64,000 bases of DNA from Marchantia polymorpha subsp. ruderalis. Taxonomy: Eukaryota; Streptophyta; Marchantiopsida; Marchantiales; Marchantiaceae. Below are positions 42,401 to 54,384 of this stretch, piece after piece. The stretch is taken from positions 10,734,001-10,798,000 of the forward strand of contig AP031358.1 in assembly GCA_037833965.1 (NCBI GenBank), read 5' to 3'. The position numbers and the translations under genes are program-made. The notes under the pieces were generated by a model. The model was given only the letters and a program-made list of their open reading frames with translations, was not told the DNA's origin and ran no database searches. The stretch's first letter is position 1. The number at the start of each line of letters is the position of its first letter.

Positions 42401-44663
42401 AAACGTATCGCGTGCGAGTACATAGATTTGCAATCAGCAATACACCTGTTGACCTTACACTTCTCAAGCCATGTGAAAATTTAACTTCCAGAGTCCAGTG
42501 AGACAAAGTGGTGTAGCTCAACCACATTGCAATCATCACTTGAACACCAGAAAAATCGACGGTGTCATTCGTTTGTACGAAAATGCCTAGCTTTCAACCG
42601 GTAATCGCGAGTGGGACGCCTGCAGATGCATCACCAGAATGTCTCCAGGCTCACCCAATGCCATTGGGAAGGGGGTACTCTGAGATGTCTCTATAGAGCT
42701 ATGTTAGCTCGAGGCCAGCTGACTGTGGAAATACAAATATGAACAACAATCGAACCACAACTAAAGAAGAACTAAAAATACAGCATAAGAAAGATATAAG
42801 TGGCCTGGGGAAGGAAAGGAGTCGAGCACACATGTATGGACAAGTAAAACATACATCATTCTTTTCATGCGTTAATCACAATGAACGATCGAGGAACATA
42901 TACCAAAACAAGACTTTTATCACCACGACGACATCACATCCTACACTGGAGTCGAAGAGAGTGTGTAAAAGCCAGAGTTGGTAAATGCAAAAGAAAGGAC
43001 TAAAAGCGGTGACCATCAAGGCAAATCGCTCTTCACTCAGCGTGATCATGATTTTACATTTTTACAGAATGAATTGATGAACCAAGATTGCCCTTGCAAT
43101 CCCTAGCCCGGAGTTGGAAGAAGCTGAGTGAGAAAAGAGCACCAAGTACCCTGTGTTATGCGAAGAAATTGAGCATGCATGGACAAGAAACGTGTACCAC
43201 AATTGTGCATAGGTGTTCATGCAGTTGTCCGGTCAATAATATCAAAGGGCTCAAACATTGTGACAATAAGACACTACCAGAAAGCCAGTAACTTCATCAA
43301 AGACCAGCACAATGTGAAAATAGCTGGCTAAAATTGGGAGAACTCTCGAAGTACGCAGGGTATGGGTTGATTAAGAAGCCTAATTATTAACAATATCTGA
43401 ACGTACGAGTCAGATGCAATGCCTTGTAGATCGCCTAAAGGTTTCAACTTAAACACATCATAATACTACTATCAAGGAAGCTATCCGATTGCCATCTTCA
43501 GCCCAATTTCTAAGCATTTGACAACTTACCTGACGAAACTGATATGGACACCAAGGCTGCGGTGAAGGGCTGAACAGTCGAGGCAGATGAACACTCCATA
43601 CGTAACTGATGCCCATGTTGGATTCTTGGCGTTGCAATCGAAACACATCTGCGAAGAATGTTCCACGATTAGCAACCAGTTGGAACCATAAACTTGACCA
43701 AAATCGATGCATAACTTTAGGACCGTTCGCTCCAACTACTGAGATTGAATGAAACCTACAAGAAAAAGGCCTCGATTATACAGCCCTATGATAGCAATCA
43801 CGATGTGAGAAACAAAATGATCTCATGTGGTGCTGTAATAGTACAAATTCCGACTTCTTTAATTGGTGGCAGCAGAGCGAAAAAAGTCTTTTATAACAAA
43901 CAAGTAGTACAGATCTGTGGTCAGACTAAACCATACTTCGCCGGCAGACGGAGACTGATCATGTACATATGTATAGACATAGAGTTCAACACAAAAAAAA
44001 CCACAAGAAATACTAAAAACACAAACCAGGCTGACTTGGAAAAGTCGAGAAACATTCTTGCACATTCTTGCCTGAACATTCTTGCAAAGAATGTTTCTTG
44101 GGCTTCCCAGTGACCACCTACAGGGGCATTGTGTGGTAATATGTGATCTGACATACAAGATTCTTGTAGTGTACTGGGCATACACATGTGCTTGTAGATT
44201 CCATATTGACACCAGTTAAGGTAGGTACTACTGATGTAATCATCTTAGAACTATGGCCTTCAATTGATATCCTAATGAAAAGTCGCAAGAGAAAGGACAC
44301 GATTCGAGGAAAACGAGATCCAGTTCGATAACGAGCAGATCGAGCGCCGATACCAAATCATAGTCAATGCAAAGGAGCTGCCAGACCTAATAACGAGCCA
44401 GAAATTTGCCCACTGCACGTCGGCCAGCACACTAGAACGAACCAACGGAGAGAAGAAAAAGCAAAACCATTAGAAATCTCGACCTTCCAAATCTATGACC
44501 CCTGACTCTCAGGTCATTAAGGGGTTACATGACCAAGCGCTCCAATCTGTACCAAGGCCTCATAGCTATATCGAGAGGCGAAAGCTTCATTCACCTTGTT
44601 CTCTGACTTAGCTCTGAGCTTTCTAAACAGCGCATCTCGGTCTAATGGTTCCTCGCTCGCCAT
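36483..44663 (-). CDS. ArfGAP of the AGD8/9/10 (Glo3/ArfGAP2/3) type, 7 exons, 438 aa
   Basis: It stimulates GTP hydrolysis by Arf GTPases in COPI vesicle traffic at the Golgi (family knowledge). Exons read on minus: 44,663-44,595, 43,648-43,530, 41,558-41,090, 39,056-38,802, 38,541-38,416, 38,093-37,983, 36,650-36,483. All six introns are GT-AG, and the exons sum to 1,317 nt in one frame. The zinc finger is C25-x2-C28-x16-C45-x2-C48 with arginine finger R53 in [24 protein letters not shown] and [11 protein letters not shown] follow, then an alanine run (~128-137), a GARKLT/GVRKLT basic pair (~205-219), YDQKPVE, and two ISSxxxF repeats (321 and 351) like the Glo3 motif. The C-terminal helix is [19 protein letters not shown]. 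The start MASEEPLD agrees with plant relatives. Introns (260-2,033 bp) contain no transposon I recognise. It appears intact. Confidence 0.93.
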
Positions 44664-45180
44664 TGCTGCGTCAACCAAATGCACCAGTTGAAAAACAATC
44701 GCAGCCCAATTCCAGTGCTTAAGTTCTCCCTCCCTCGACCTTAGGGCAAAGCAAGCCCTACTTCAGCACCTTCCTTTGCGTCCGATCTACAACGATTTGA
44801 GATCGACAACGCTTCTTCTTCTTCCCGCCGTGCAAGCCCTGCGATCGACTAAAGGAGGCAGGAGGCAGGAGCAACGGGGAAGAAGTTGAGATACCTCGAT
44901 CTCTCTCGCTTTAGATTTCAAAGAAATTCACCTCGGAGGTGAGGAAGAGGCAACACAGAAGAGGACTACGCCTGACTCTCACTCGGGTTACGGTCCGCAC
45001 TCTCTTTAGGCGGCACTTCGCTATTCTTCGGTAGTCCGTCTTCGCCAATAATTCCTTCCCTTTCCACCTTTTCCTCTGGTCATTCTCTTTCTCCCTTTCT
45101 CGCCCTCACTCTACAACATGATTTCACCAGACCAGTCCTCACCAATTTCTTCGGCCATCCTCCCCGCTGCCCGTCTCGAG
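44664..45180 (-). promoter_or_regulatory. ArfGAP 5' UTR and proximal promoter (inferred)
   Basis: Directly upstream of the ArfGAP start codon. On the minus strand it is purine-rich (plus strand CTTTCTCCCTTTCTCG near 45,085), typical of plant 5' leaders, and richer in GC than the flanking spacer. I see no clear TATA box. Boundaries are approximate. Confidence 0.4.
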
Positions 45181-48100
45181 CAAAACAATTGAACATCAGC
45201 CCGGACACTTCACATAAAAATGTGGACCCCACTTTGTGCCAATACGCTCAGGCCAAATACAGGAATAGTAAACTACTCCGATTCACATTTGTAATACGAG
45301 CTCTGAACTCTACGGACTCACGCGTATATTCTACAGTTTGTTTGAATGATGCTCGCACTGTCATGATTATCGCGGTTGCCACCCCGGGATACTCCCAGGT
45401 AACCACATGAATAAGGTAGAACCTGTTTTACACCTGTGACGTTAACCAGTCTATGACCTTTGAAGAAGTTTGCTATGGTTTCATGGGTACACTATGGAGT
45501 ACTGTACAGGTAGTTCACGTCAAGCGACTCCGCGGTTCAATAATTGACTGCGAGTAAATCTCAACAACGGTGAATGGTATGACCGATATTTATCCGTTCT
45601 CACACTTCTTAAATCAAAACCTACAGCCAAAGTACTGTATCCGTTAAGATATCCACAATCTCCAATGCTTTCGGTACACGGGATCTCTCTTTCATAGCGA
45701 CGAATTTAGAAAAGAAAATCCGTTTAGCACCCATCAATGACAAAATCAATCAGGGGCCTCGTATGATTTGAAATATGTAATGAAATGTAATCAATATTGT
45801 AATTTTTATTTTCTACACATTGCTCTCCTAATTCACTTTCTTAAGTCTAGACCTCACAGTTTTATTTAGGGTAGAATTTTAGAAAATTAAGAAACTTCAG
45901 CAAATGAAAAAAGTTGACTCTAGTCTTCTTGTAACTCATGTTACTTAGGTTGAGATAACCCTAAAATCCTATTATTTTGACACTCTATAAAAAAATTCAC
46001 AAAAGCTCTAAGTGATGCAAATAAGGGTTTAATCAATTGAAGATTTTGTGTTCTAATGGAGAATATCTGTAGTGGTGATCCATGTATTTTCAATGTCGGC
46101 GAATGTGTTTGTGCAATTTTTATTTTTCTCATAATTTTTTGTAACAAAAAAAAAGGTTGCAAAACCTGACAATCTTCCCATTTTGAAGATGACAAGAAGC
46201 ATTATTCATACTAAAGTTCTCAAGCTTTTACACTTGCTAATGTGACAAAATTCAACAAAATGTGATGTATTCTTGAACTTTGAGGATCATAATATTTGAA
46301 CATACATGATATGTATGTTATGATTGCATTTGTTAATGGTATTTTATATGATGAATATTGTATCAGTAAATGTTTTGAATTTCAAGAGAAAATTCTATGT
46401 TCAAGCGCAAAAAATCATTGTATGAACTTAAATAATTCCCAAGGTTATGATATCAATGCATTGATTGTTTTTTCAACAAACATCATTTTACAATATGTCA
46501 AGCGTATCATTTCTTATCTATCTTGCAATGATCAAATTTTTTATAATTACCTCTATATATGATTTGATAATCTTGATTAATCTTTTGGCCAAGTTAAGTT
46601 TGCTCAAGATCAAGTTTAAAAAAGATATTTAAATAAGTGATATTGGAGTGTTGAAATCTTGACTTGAATTGAAATTAAAGCAAGATTGCAAGACACTTAC
46701 TATCACTTAAATATATATCAAATTGATGGTAAAATATTTCAATATAAAGGATTGCAATACCATTGATACATCATTTGATGCAAATGTTAAGTTGTTAAAG
46801 ATTTTGATAATAAAATTTCATTCCATTAAAGTGAAAATGCAAGGAGTGTCATACTTGTTTGGTGTTGGATGATTTAAATATGTAATGCTAGCCACAAGTT
46901 TTGATCTTGCATTTGTGATGAGCATGATAAATCAACACATTTTTATGATTGTTTCATCATATTGAAACTTTGCAAGAACAACCGATGACATGCAAAGTAT
47001 GATATCAAGTCATAATGTGTAATCCAAGTTACTTGTAAAATATCATGTGTATCCAAAGCATTAGAAATTGTAAACATCTTAACGCATAAAGTACTTTAGT
47101 CGTAGGTTTTGATCTAAGAAGTGTGAAAACGGATAAACATTGATCTGATCATTCATCCTCATTGGGATTTATTTTGAGTCAATGATTGAACGGCGGAGTT
47201 GCTTGACGTAAACTACTTGTACTCTATAGTGTTTGCGCATGAAACCATAACAAACATTTGGCCAGAACAATTTCAACTTTATGTCATTTGCTAACGAAAA
47301 ACGTTTTTGTATCATCATCATTGTTATCTGGAGTCTTGCGTTTTGTGCCCTCGATGATGCTATGTGAACTTTTTTTGGAGCTTTTATCTTGATATCAATG
47401 TGGTTTTTGGGCGACAAAATTCTTGAGCAGCATGATCTTTGCTTATGGATGCATGCGAAAGAAAAGTCTGACACTCAATTCATTCAAAATATCAGTAAGA
47501 GATTTCAACTTTAGGAGAACTGATCGTGATTAAGGTTTCAACATTAATTGAAAACATTAAATTGACATCTCTATTTTTCTACACCATTTTATCTAACAAT
47601 CTACAAATGCATTTTCACTTGTAAATATGATTAGAGCTTTAATTAAGGTAGAATTGATCACTACATCAACTTAAATGTACCAGCAAATTGATCAAATTTT
47701 CAAACCTTGGATATGTTTGAACTTCAGTTCAAACAATGAAACTTAATACAATCCAATCTAATTGTTTTTCCGGGTTCAAAGTTTGTAGAGAGCTTTTGAG
47801 AAGAACTTGATGGATTGTCACCTTAGCTACAAACAGATGATTGGAGCACTGTGCATTTGAAAGCCTGTATGTGTTTAACTGTGACGGAATCTCATATGCA
47901 AAAATCTTGATTATTGCATTAGTTTGAGATTTTTAGCTCATCAATTGTTATGACTGATCAAACCAAGATGATGCAGGTGTAAGACTCAAACAAATTTCAT
48001 ATAATGTTTTGCAGGATTTCAAAATAGGAATTTTCATTTATTAGCAGCACAAACTCACAAATTGACCTTGCGTAACCATTGTTGAATATTGGAGAGAATT

Positions 48101-48429
48101 TCTTGGATGTGTATGATGTTGTCTGCATCTTCGATTGTCGAGAACAATTCAGATGATGATCTATTGGATATTTTATCATCTATAATTATATGCATTGGTG
48201 GATGATTTATGGATGTTGATAAGAGACAATCATTACAAAAATCAGAATCTGCGCTTATTGGTCAAATAGTTTTTACATATATTCTTCCTTGCATACTTCC
48301 ATCTGAATCTAGAAGTAAGTGTTATGACCACTTGAAATATGATTTGTATTAGCTACAGTGGTTATGCAAATGTTGTGACTATGAACACACCAAAAAACAC
48401 AACGTCAAGACACAACGTTAAGACACACC
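45181..48429. other. AT-rich spacer, no gene seen
   Basis: Short frames only, none recognisable. Composition turns strongly AT-rich from about 45,750. No repeat termini or RNA genes were identified. Confidence 0.5.
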
Positions 48430-48439
48430 GTCCTCGTTG

Positions 48440-48767
48440 CACATCCGTTCAAATTCTTGAACTATTAGCTAGATTTCTAGCTGGTTCTCAAGTTGATTCG
48501 TATGATGAATATCTTTTCCATTAAACTAAATACTCAACCTTGGGATACTTATGGCCTCGAGTCCGTTTCTTAAGGATCTTTTCTGCCTCAAATTTCTCTT
48601 GATTAGCTATCAAGGTTGGTAAAGGAGGTAACACTAGTTGATTTGTGAATTGTTTTGGTCGTGATACATGTTTTTGCAATTGTGACACATGAAATACAAG
48701 ATGTATTTTCATATGTGAAAGAAGCTCAAACTTGTATGAAACTTCATCAACACAATTTGATATCACA
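48440..48767 (-). pseudogene. Gypsy J integrase C-terminus and chromodomain
   Basis: Minus-strand frame ISNCVDEVSYKFELL, then IHLVFHVSQLQKHV (typical after the gypsy integrase), then EKILKKRTRGHKYPKVEYLV. The next codon is a stop where chromodomains have Lys, after which WKRYSSYEST and EPARNL continue in frame. This is a chromodomain with two nonsense changes and shows that J is a chromovirus. LINE-G separates it from the rest of the integrase. Confidence 0.8.
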
Positions 48768-48891
48768 AAATGACTAATGGTAAATGGTAAATGGTAAATA
48801 GATCAAGCCCGTGGGACCCAAAGGGTCAAAAGGCTAAAAAACACAATACAAACAATCCAACTCCAAACTAGGAGAGAACCAAAAGAACCCC

Positions 48892-51800
48892 CTAGCTAGT
48901 GCCCAAAGCACTAAAACGGTAACTAATAATATCTCTAATGTAACAACCTAAATCATAAGGCTCGAGTTGAAGGAGAGAAAAGAAATTCAAGACATCAACT
49001 TTATGCGCCACTCGAATCTCTATATATCTAGTACAAGTAATAAACACATGCTCTTCATCCTCAACATTTCTCCCATCACATAGCCTACAAATCCGTTCAC
49101 TCCTATCAATATTCAACCAACATCCTTCCTCAATTCCAAGCCTATGAGATCCTGTTCTATGCCTAGCAATAATATGACGTAAAGATGTAGCGATCTCTGC
49201 AACAAGGTACCCTTGCTTACAATAAATAAGCATAGGATTCACATGAAGTTGATAGAACTGCATTTTATTGCCTCCTCTCCTCCAAATGATGTTGAGAAAC
49301 TCCTCCTTAATACGCTCGCGAAGGGCCATAGGTTGCAGATCCCAATCCAATTCCGTCACATTCCACCTCAAAGACCAAGTCATCACATCTGCAAACCATC
49401 CCTTGGAACGTGTGGCACGCAAAGCATGAAGAGGAAGTCGAGAAGCATCAAGAGATCTCACCCTTCTAATATAAGTGATGGTCAAGTAGAGAGCTTCAGC
49501 GTCAAGAGGTAGACAACCTGTTTCCACAAGAAGAATAGCATAAGGAGTTTGGTTCCTTACACCTAACTCTTCTTGTAAGAAGATCTTTTGCACCCTCTCC
49601 ACACGCTCTCAACTTGTCTTCTTACTGCCAGGACCCCACACTTGTGTCCCATATAAAACTACCGGCGACACTAAACTCCTAAATAAAAATTTCCTAAGAC
49701 TCCAAGATACTAGATGAGCTCTTCTACATCGATTTAACAATGAATATAGAGCTTTGTAACCAGCTTCTACTCTCTTTTGTACACATAGTGCCCAACTATA
49801 ATTCTGAGAAAAATCAATGCCTAAATATTTGTAACTCTTCACTTGTTCCAATTCTAGTCCCTTGTAAAAGAGAGAGAACTTGGATCTAGTGCCCACAAGA
49901 ATGATCTTTGATTTTTCCAAATTGACCTCCATCTGATTTTGAGTACAAAAGCTAGCCAAAGTATCAAGGTGTTTCTGTAAACTAATCGCATCACGTGCTA
50001 GTAATATGATATCATCTGCATACAAAAGAGCTTTGATCACAAAGTCTCCAAGTTTGACTCCTTTACTCTCACAATCATCCAACCACCTTTCTATATTATC
50101 TATGAATATTCCGAATAGAGTAGGAGAGAGAGGACAACCTTGAATAACTCCAATGGTGCTCGAGATCTCTTGAGGCTGAGAGGCATCAATCTTAGCTCGA
50201 ACTGAAGTGTATAAAGTGGCCACAGCTCCGAGTAGATTAGCCGGTACTCCAATGTCTTGTAGTCTTTCCCATAAAAGCTTTCGAGGAACAGTATCAAAAG
50301 CTTTCTTCAAATCGATGAAGGCACAAAATAAAGCTTTCCCATTGCCCTTGGATTTCTCCCATAAAACACGTAAGGCCAAAATATGGTCAATAGTGTTGTA
50401 TGTAGGACGAAAACCGGCCTGGGCCTTTGCTCTCTTCTGAAAATCCTTTGTCCATGTGCTCAACTTTGATTCTACCAACTTCCCAAACAACTTGGCAAAA
50501 ACACTACCAACCATGATGGTGCGATAGTTTGTCACCACGTCCTTCCTTCCTGATTTATGAATAGGAACAATCTTCCGCATGGACCAAGTTGATGGAAAAT
50601 CATGAACCATAGCATCTTCCAAAAGCTTAGTGAGAACCGGTCCAATACAATCTCCTCCCCACTTGATAAGTTCAATGGACAAGCCATCTAAATCCTCACA
50701 TTTGCCATTTGCTAATTTTCGGAGAATAGTCATCACCTCTCCTTCCGAAAATAATCCAGGTGTTGCTTCGCAATATGGCATAGATGTGGCTTCTGGAAAG
50801 AAATAGAGCTTTTCGGCAAAAGCTACCAAAGACTCGGAATCAAGAGAAGGTTTTGACGATGGTGTAGCTAATCGTCTCCAAAAGGACTTGGGATCCTTCA
50901 TCAGGTCCTTTGTCAAGGATTCTTGCTTTCGTCTTAAGAAAGCTCGTTTCTTAGACTTCACCAAGTCTTTGTATATCCTTGTCAAAAGAAGCCGACTTTG
51001 AATATCCAAAGACCTATCAACAGACCTTGCCCTTGCTAGCTTGCATTCGGAGTCAAACCATCCATTGCAAGGTAGCCCCTTAGCAATCCTAGTACTATGC
51101 CTCAAAAAGAACTTCGATGCAGAAGTTTTGAGCAATTCTATGAGCTGTAAACTAGAGGTATGCGAATCTGGACTCCATATGGTGTGAGTCAAAAGATCTT
51201 GTAGATGTTCTGCATAAAGGTCTCTTTTACAAGGATCTAAGCAAAACTTGGGAGAAGCTAAAAGAGATTGGCAAGGTGAAGTAGAGATTGATTTTGACAT
51301 TGAAAGTGTGAACAAAAGAGGTGCATGATCTGATTCAGGTTGAGGATCCAAAACATCAAAATTGGAGATCAGAGAGGTACTAACCAAGGAAGACAAGAGA
51401 AAATCTATTGTGCTAGCACCGGTAGGGGAAAAACAAGTATTGGACTGAGAGTTGGGAAAGCGAGAGGTTCCATTGAGAACCTTCAAGTTACAAGTGGCTC
51501 CAAATGTTAAAAAGTGCTCTGTCAAAGAGTTTGTGGAAGGATCAAAAGAGGTTCTAGACCACAAACTATCGTAAATTTCTTCAAACATAGAAGAAGCCAA
51601 GAGATCACTAAATTGAGTAAATTGAGCACAACGTATACGAGCATTGAAATCTCCAGCAAGAAAGACATCCCCTTTACTTTGGAATCTAAGTACATCTTCA
51701 ATAAGCCAATGGAATGGTTCACTTCGGTTGCAAAAGCGTGTTGAGTAGATACCCATGGACAATGGTGCAAAATAACAAATTGCCAAATAGCAATAAGATC

Positions 51801-52116
51801 CTCCAACCACCCCGAGACGTAGCCAATGATACTGTCCACCAACATCTTGAGCTTCTAGATGTATGAGAGGTAGAAGATGAGACCTGATGAAAGTAGCAAT
51901 ACCTCCTTGACCCCTTCCCGCATGTTGTCTTCTCTGGTTCCATGTCGACCCCACCAAGGTAAACCCTTCCAACTCAGCAATAGTATTGCTTTCATGTTCC
52001 CAAGTCTCCACAATGTTGATGACGTCAGCCATCTTCCAAATCCGAGCAGCACTCACATACTTTGTTGTTGAAAGTCCTCGGATATTCCACACCAACACCC
52101 TTATCTTCTCGGATTG
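48892..52116 (-). CDS. LINE-G ORF2 with one in-frame TGA
   Basis: Endonuclease-reverse transcriptase of the LINE-F type. The frame runs on from the ORF1 TAG: QSEKIRVLVWNIRGLSTT, E in VETWEHES, GDFNARI, SDHAPLLF, GFRPTYNTIDHI, CAFIDLKKAFDTVP, GCPLSPTLFGIFIDN, LLYADDIILLARDA. A TGA at 49,611-49,609 replaces the Trp that LINE-F has at residue 832, after the RT core. The frame then stays open (ERVERVQKIFLQEELGV) through the zinc knuckle RICRLCDG...EEHVFITC to 48,892. There is no ATG at the position of the LINE-F Met: that codon is GTG. Either a recently inactivated gene or one expressed by readthrough. Confidence 0.85.
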
Positions 52117-52124
52117 CTATGTTG
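52108..52124 (-). promoter_or_regulatory. Candidate leaky stop between ORF1 and ORF2 (LINE-G)
   Basis: On minus, TCA-ACA-TAG-CAA-TCC-GAG joins ORF1 to ORF2 in one frame. The TAG (52,119-52,117) and the six bases after it equal those of LINE-F, although the codons further on (GAGAAGATA against AAGAGCTTG) have changed. Confidence 0.5.
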
Positions 52125-52872
52125 ACGACACCCTCCTCCTCTGAGTAACGATCGCTCTCCCATCGTGTAAATAAGCAACAAAACCCGGTTCTTGAGCCTC
52201 TTTTACCTTCGCAAGCTCCTTTCTCCTAACTTCCACTTGTAGAGGAGTCAGATCAGGATCCAACCATATTCTACGTCCCTTTAACATAGCCTTATTAGCC
52301 AAGGCAACATCACGTTGAGTTTGATTGACAAACTTCACTATAATACCATGAGATTGAGCTCCCTTGTTTCCGATACGAAAAGCTTGAGCCAATTCCGGAT
52401 TGGAAACCTGAAGTGTTTCATCCAAAAACTTGGTGACAACACACTTGACATCTTCATTCTCTATTTCAGGTAAACCTGAAAATCTCACATTCTTCCTACG
52501 TGCAAGCTGGTTGGACTTTTCAATCTCTTGTTCTTGACAAAAAGAGATTTGAGCAGCCTTTGTAGCTTCAGCGTAGGATTTGATCTTCAAATCTAAGCTT
52601 TCGACCACCTCATGCAATCTAGGACTATCCGCACTTGTCATCTGAGAGCATACCTTCCCTTGGATGTCATCCACAGATTTAGATACATCCCACATCACAG
52701 ACACACTATCCTTGAACACCTTCTCCACGTTCTTCTGTGATCCCTTTAACTCTCGAATTTGATTATGTGCGAGAGTTAAAGCAGCCTGTTGCATCTTGAA
52801 TTCATGTCGAAGTTCCTTCAATTCTTCGAAAATTGTTTGCAGAAGCTGAAAAATATCGTCTTGAGAAGCCAT
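52117..52872 (-). CDS. LINE-G ORF1: coiled-coil, L1 ORF1p-like protein (251 aa)
   Basis: Intact frame starting MASQDDIFQLLQTIFEELKE. Residues ~8-75 form a coiled coil. Residues ~125-190 carry RRKNVRFSGLPEIE and an RRM-like segment with CVVTKFLDETLQV. The C-terminal part has FRIGNKGAQSHGIIVKF, KGRRIWLDPDLTPLQ and ends TQRRRVSST before TAG. It is collinear with LINE-F ORF1 but uses the ordinary ATG. The expected role is binding element RNA as a multimer, inferred from the L1 ORF1p layout. Confidence 0.85.
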   Translation of the reverse strand: MASQDDIFQLLQTIFEELKELRHEFKMQQAALTLAHNQIRELKGSQKNVEKVFKDSVSVMWDVSKSVDDIQGKVCSQMTSADSPRLHEVVESLDLKIKSYAEATKAAQISFCQEQEIEKSNQLARRKNVRFSGLPEIENEDVKCVVTKFLDETLQVSNPELAQAFRIGNKGAQSHGIIVKFVNQTQRDVALANKAMLKGRRIWLDPDLTPLQVEVRRKELAKVKEAQEPGFVAYLHDGRAIVTQRRRVSST

Positions 52873-52919
52873 ATCGTATCAACTTCCGTATCAACCAAAA
52901 CACTCTAAATTCTAGGTCG

Positions 52920-53995
52920 AAACACCAAAAAATATCGTAACTTCTCACTCAAGCGTCTATTCACCTTCAAACTTTTTGAGCTTCTGTCGAATATCAATCC
53001 CCAACTCCTTACAAATTTTCAGCCTCAGATCATGCTTTGTCAAAAAGATAAAAATGTCTTAACATTTTTGTGACCACCTAAACACTCCAAACAAAAAGTC
53101 GAAACTCCAAATGGGCTATAACTTCTGACTCAAGCGTCCGTTCACCTTCAAACATTTTATGCTACTGCCTAATATTGATCTCCAAGTCCTCAAAACTTTT
53201 CAGCCTCAGATCATGCTTTGTCAAAAAGATAAAAATGTCTGAACATTTTCTGACCACCTAAACACTCGAAACAAAAAGTCGAAACTCAAAATGGGCTGTA
53301 ACTTCTGACTCAAGCGTTCATTCACCTTCACACTTAATGAGCTTCTGCCTAATATCAATCTACAAGTCCTCAAAAATTTTCAGCTTCAGATCATGCTTTG
53401 TCAAAAAGATAAAAATGTCTGAACATTTTTGTGACCACCTAAACACTCGAGATAAAAAGTCGAAACTCAAAATGGGCTGTAACTTCTGACTCAAGCGTCC
53501 ATTCACCTTCACAGTTAATGAGCTTCTGCCGAATATCAATCCCCAAGTCCTCAAAAATTTTCAGCTTCAGATTATGCTTCGTCAAAAAAATAAAAATGTT
53601 TGAACATTTTGTGACCACCTAAACACTCGAAACAAAAAGTCGAAACTCAAAATGGGCTGTAACTTCTGACTCAAGCGTCCGTTCACCTTCAAAATTTTTA
53701 AGCTACTGCCGGATATTGATCTGCAAGTCTTAAAAAATTTTCAGCCTCAGATCATACTTCGTCGAAAAGATAAAAATGTCTGAACATTATTGTGACCACC
53801 TGAACACTCGAAACAAAAAGTTGAAACTCCAAATGGGCTGTTACTTCTTACTCAAGCGTCCGTTTCCCTTCAAACTTTTTATGCTATTGCCGAAAATTAA
53901 TCTCCAAGTGCTCAAAAATTTTCAGCCTCATTTCATGCTTCGTCCCAAAGATAAGAATGTCTGAACATTTTTGTGACCACGTAAAACACTCGAAG
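52920..53995 (-). repeat. M2 monomer array of LINE-G (six ~181-bp units)
   Basis: Plus-strand marks GCTTTGTCAAAAAGATAAAA or variants occur at ~53,034, 53,215, 53,396, 53,577, 53,757 and 53,938. The array ends about 50 bp before the ORF1 start, after a unique link that contains TTGATACGGAAGTTGATACG on minus. Confidence 0.85.
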
Positions 53996-54384
53996 ACTCC
54001 AACTCAAAACTTGAGAAATCCGTGAACTTCGGCGTCCCAACTCCAAAATGGGTGAAATTTTGTAGGCTGGAGCGCGCTACCCAATTTCACGCCGCTGCAA
54101 ATTTTCAGCTTCCGTGGACACTCCAACGCGAAGAAACAATCTCTGCAAGAAACGATCTCGACCCCAACACTCGAAAACTCCAACTTGAAACTTGAGAAAT
54201 TCGTGAACTTTGGCGTCCCAACTCCAAAATGCGTGAAATTTTGCAGGCTAGAGCGCGCTATCCAACTCCACGCCCCTGCAAATTTTCTGCTTCCGTGGAC
54301 ACTCAGACACGAAGAAACGATCTCTGCAAGAAACGATCTCGACCCCAACACTCGAAAACTCCAACTCGAAACTTGAGAAATCCC
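53996..54384 (-). repeat. M4 monomer array of LINE-G (about two units)
   Basis: Two ~180-bp units with GTGAAATTTTGYAGGCTRGAGCGCG on plus at ~54,051 and 54,233 and GCTTCCGTGGACACTC. This is the outer end of the LINE-G 5' region and is equivalent to 18,236-18,663 in LINE-E. Confidence 0.8.

Larger units (their letters stand above)
48774..54384 (-). mobile_element. LINE-G: nearly complete LINE inserted in gypsy J
   Basis: It is flanked by AAATGA (48,768-48,773 and 54,385-54,390). On minus: about two M4 and six M2 monomers, ORF1, a single TAG, ORF2 (with one further TGA), the 3' UTR, and a tail of about three TTTACCA units. Its layout equals that of LINE-E, and the two share very similar ORF2 sequence and the same ORF2 stop codon. 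The 5' monomer type differs from LINE-F. Confidence 0.9.

Noticed and set aside
45181-48429. Hidden 3' LTR of gypsy J
   Set aside because: I looked for the TTAGTTAGTTAGAACT and GCCACGTCAGC blocks of the J/K LTR and did not see them here.
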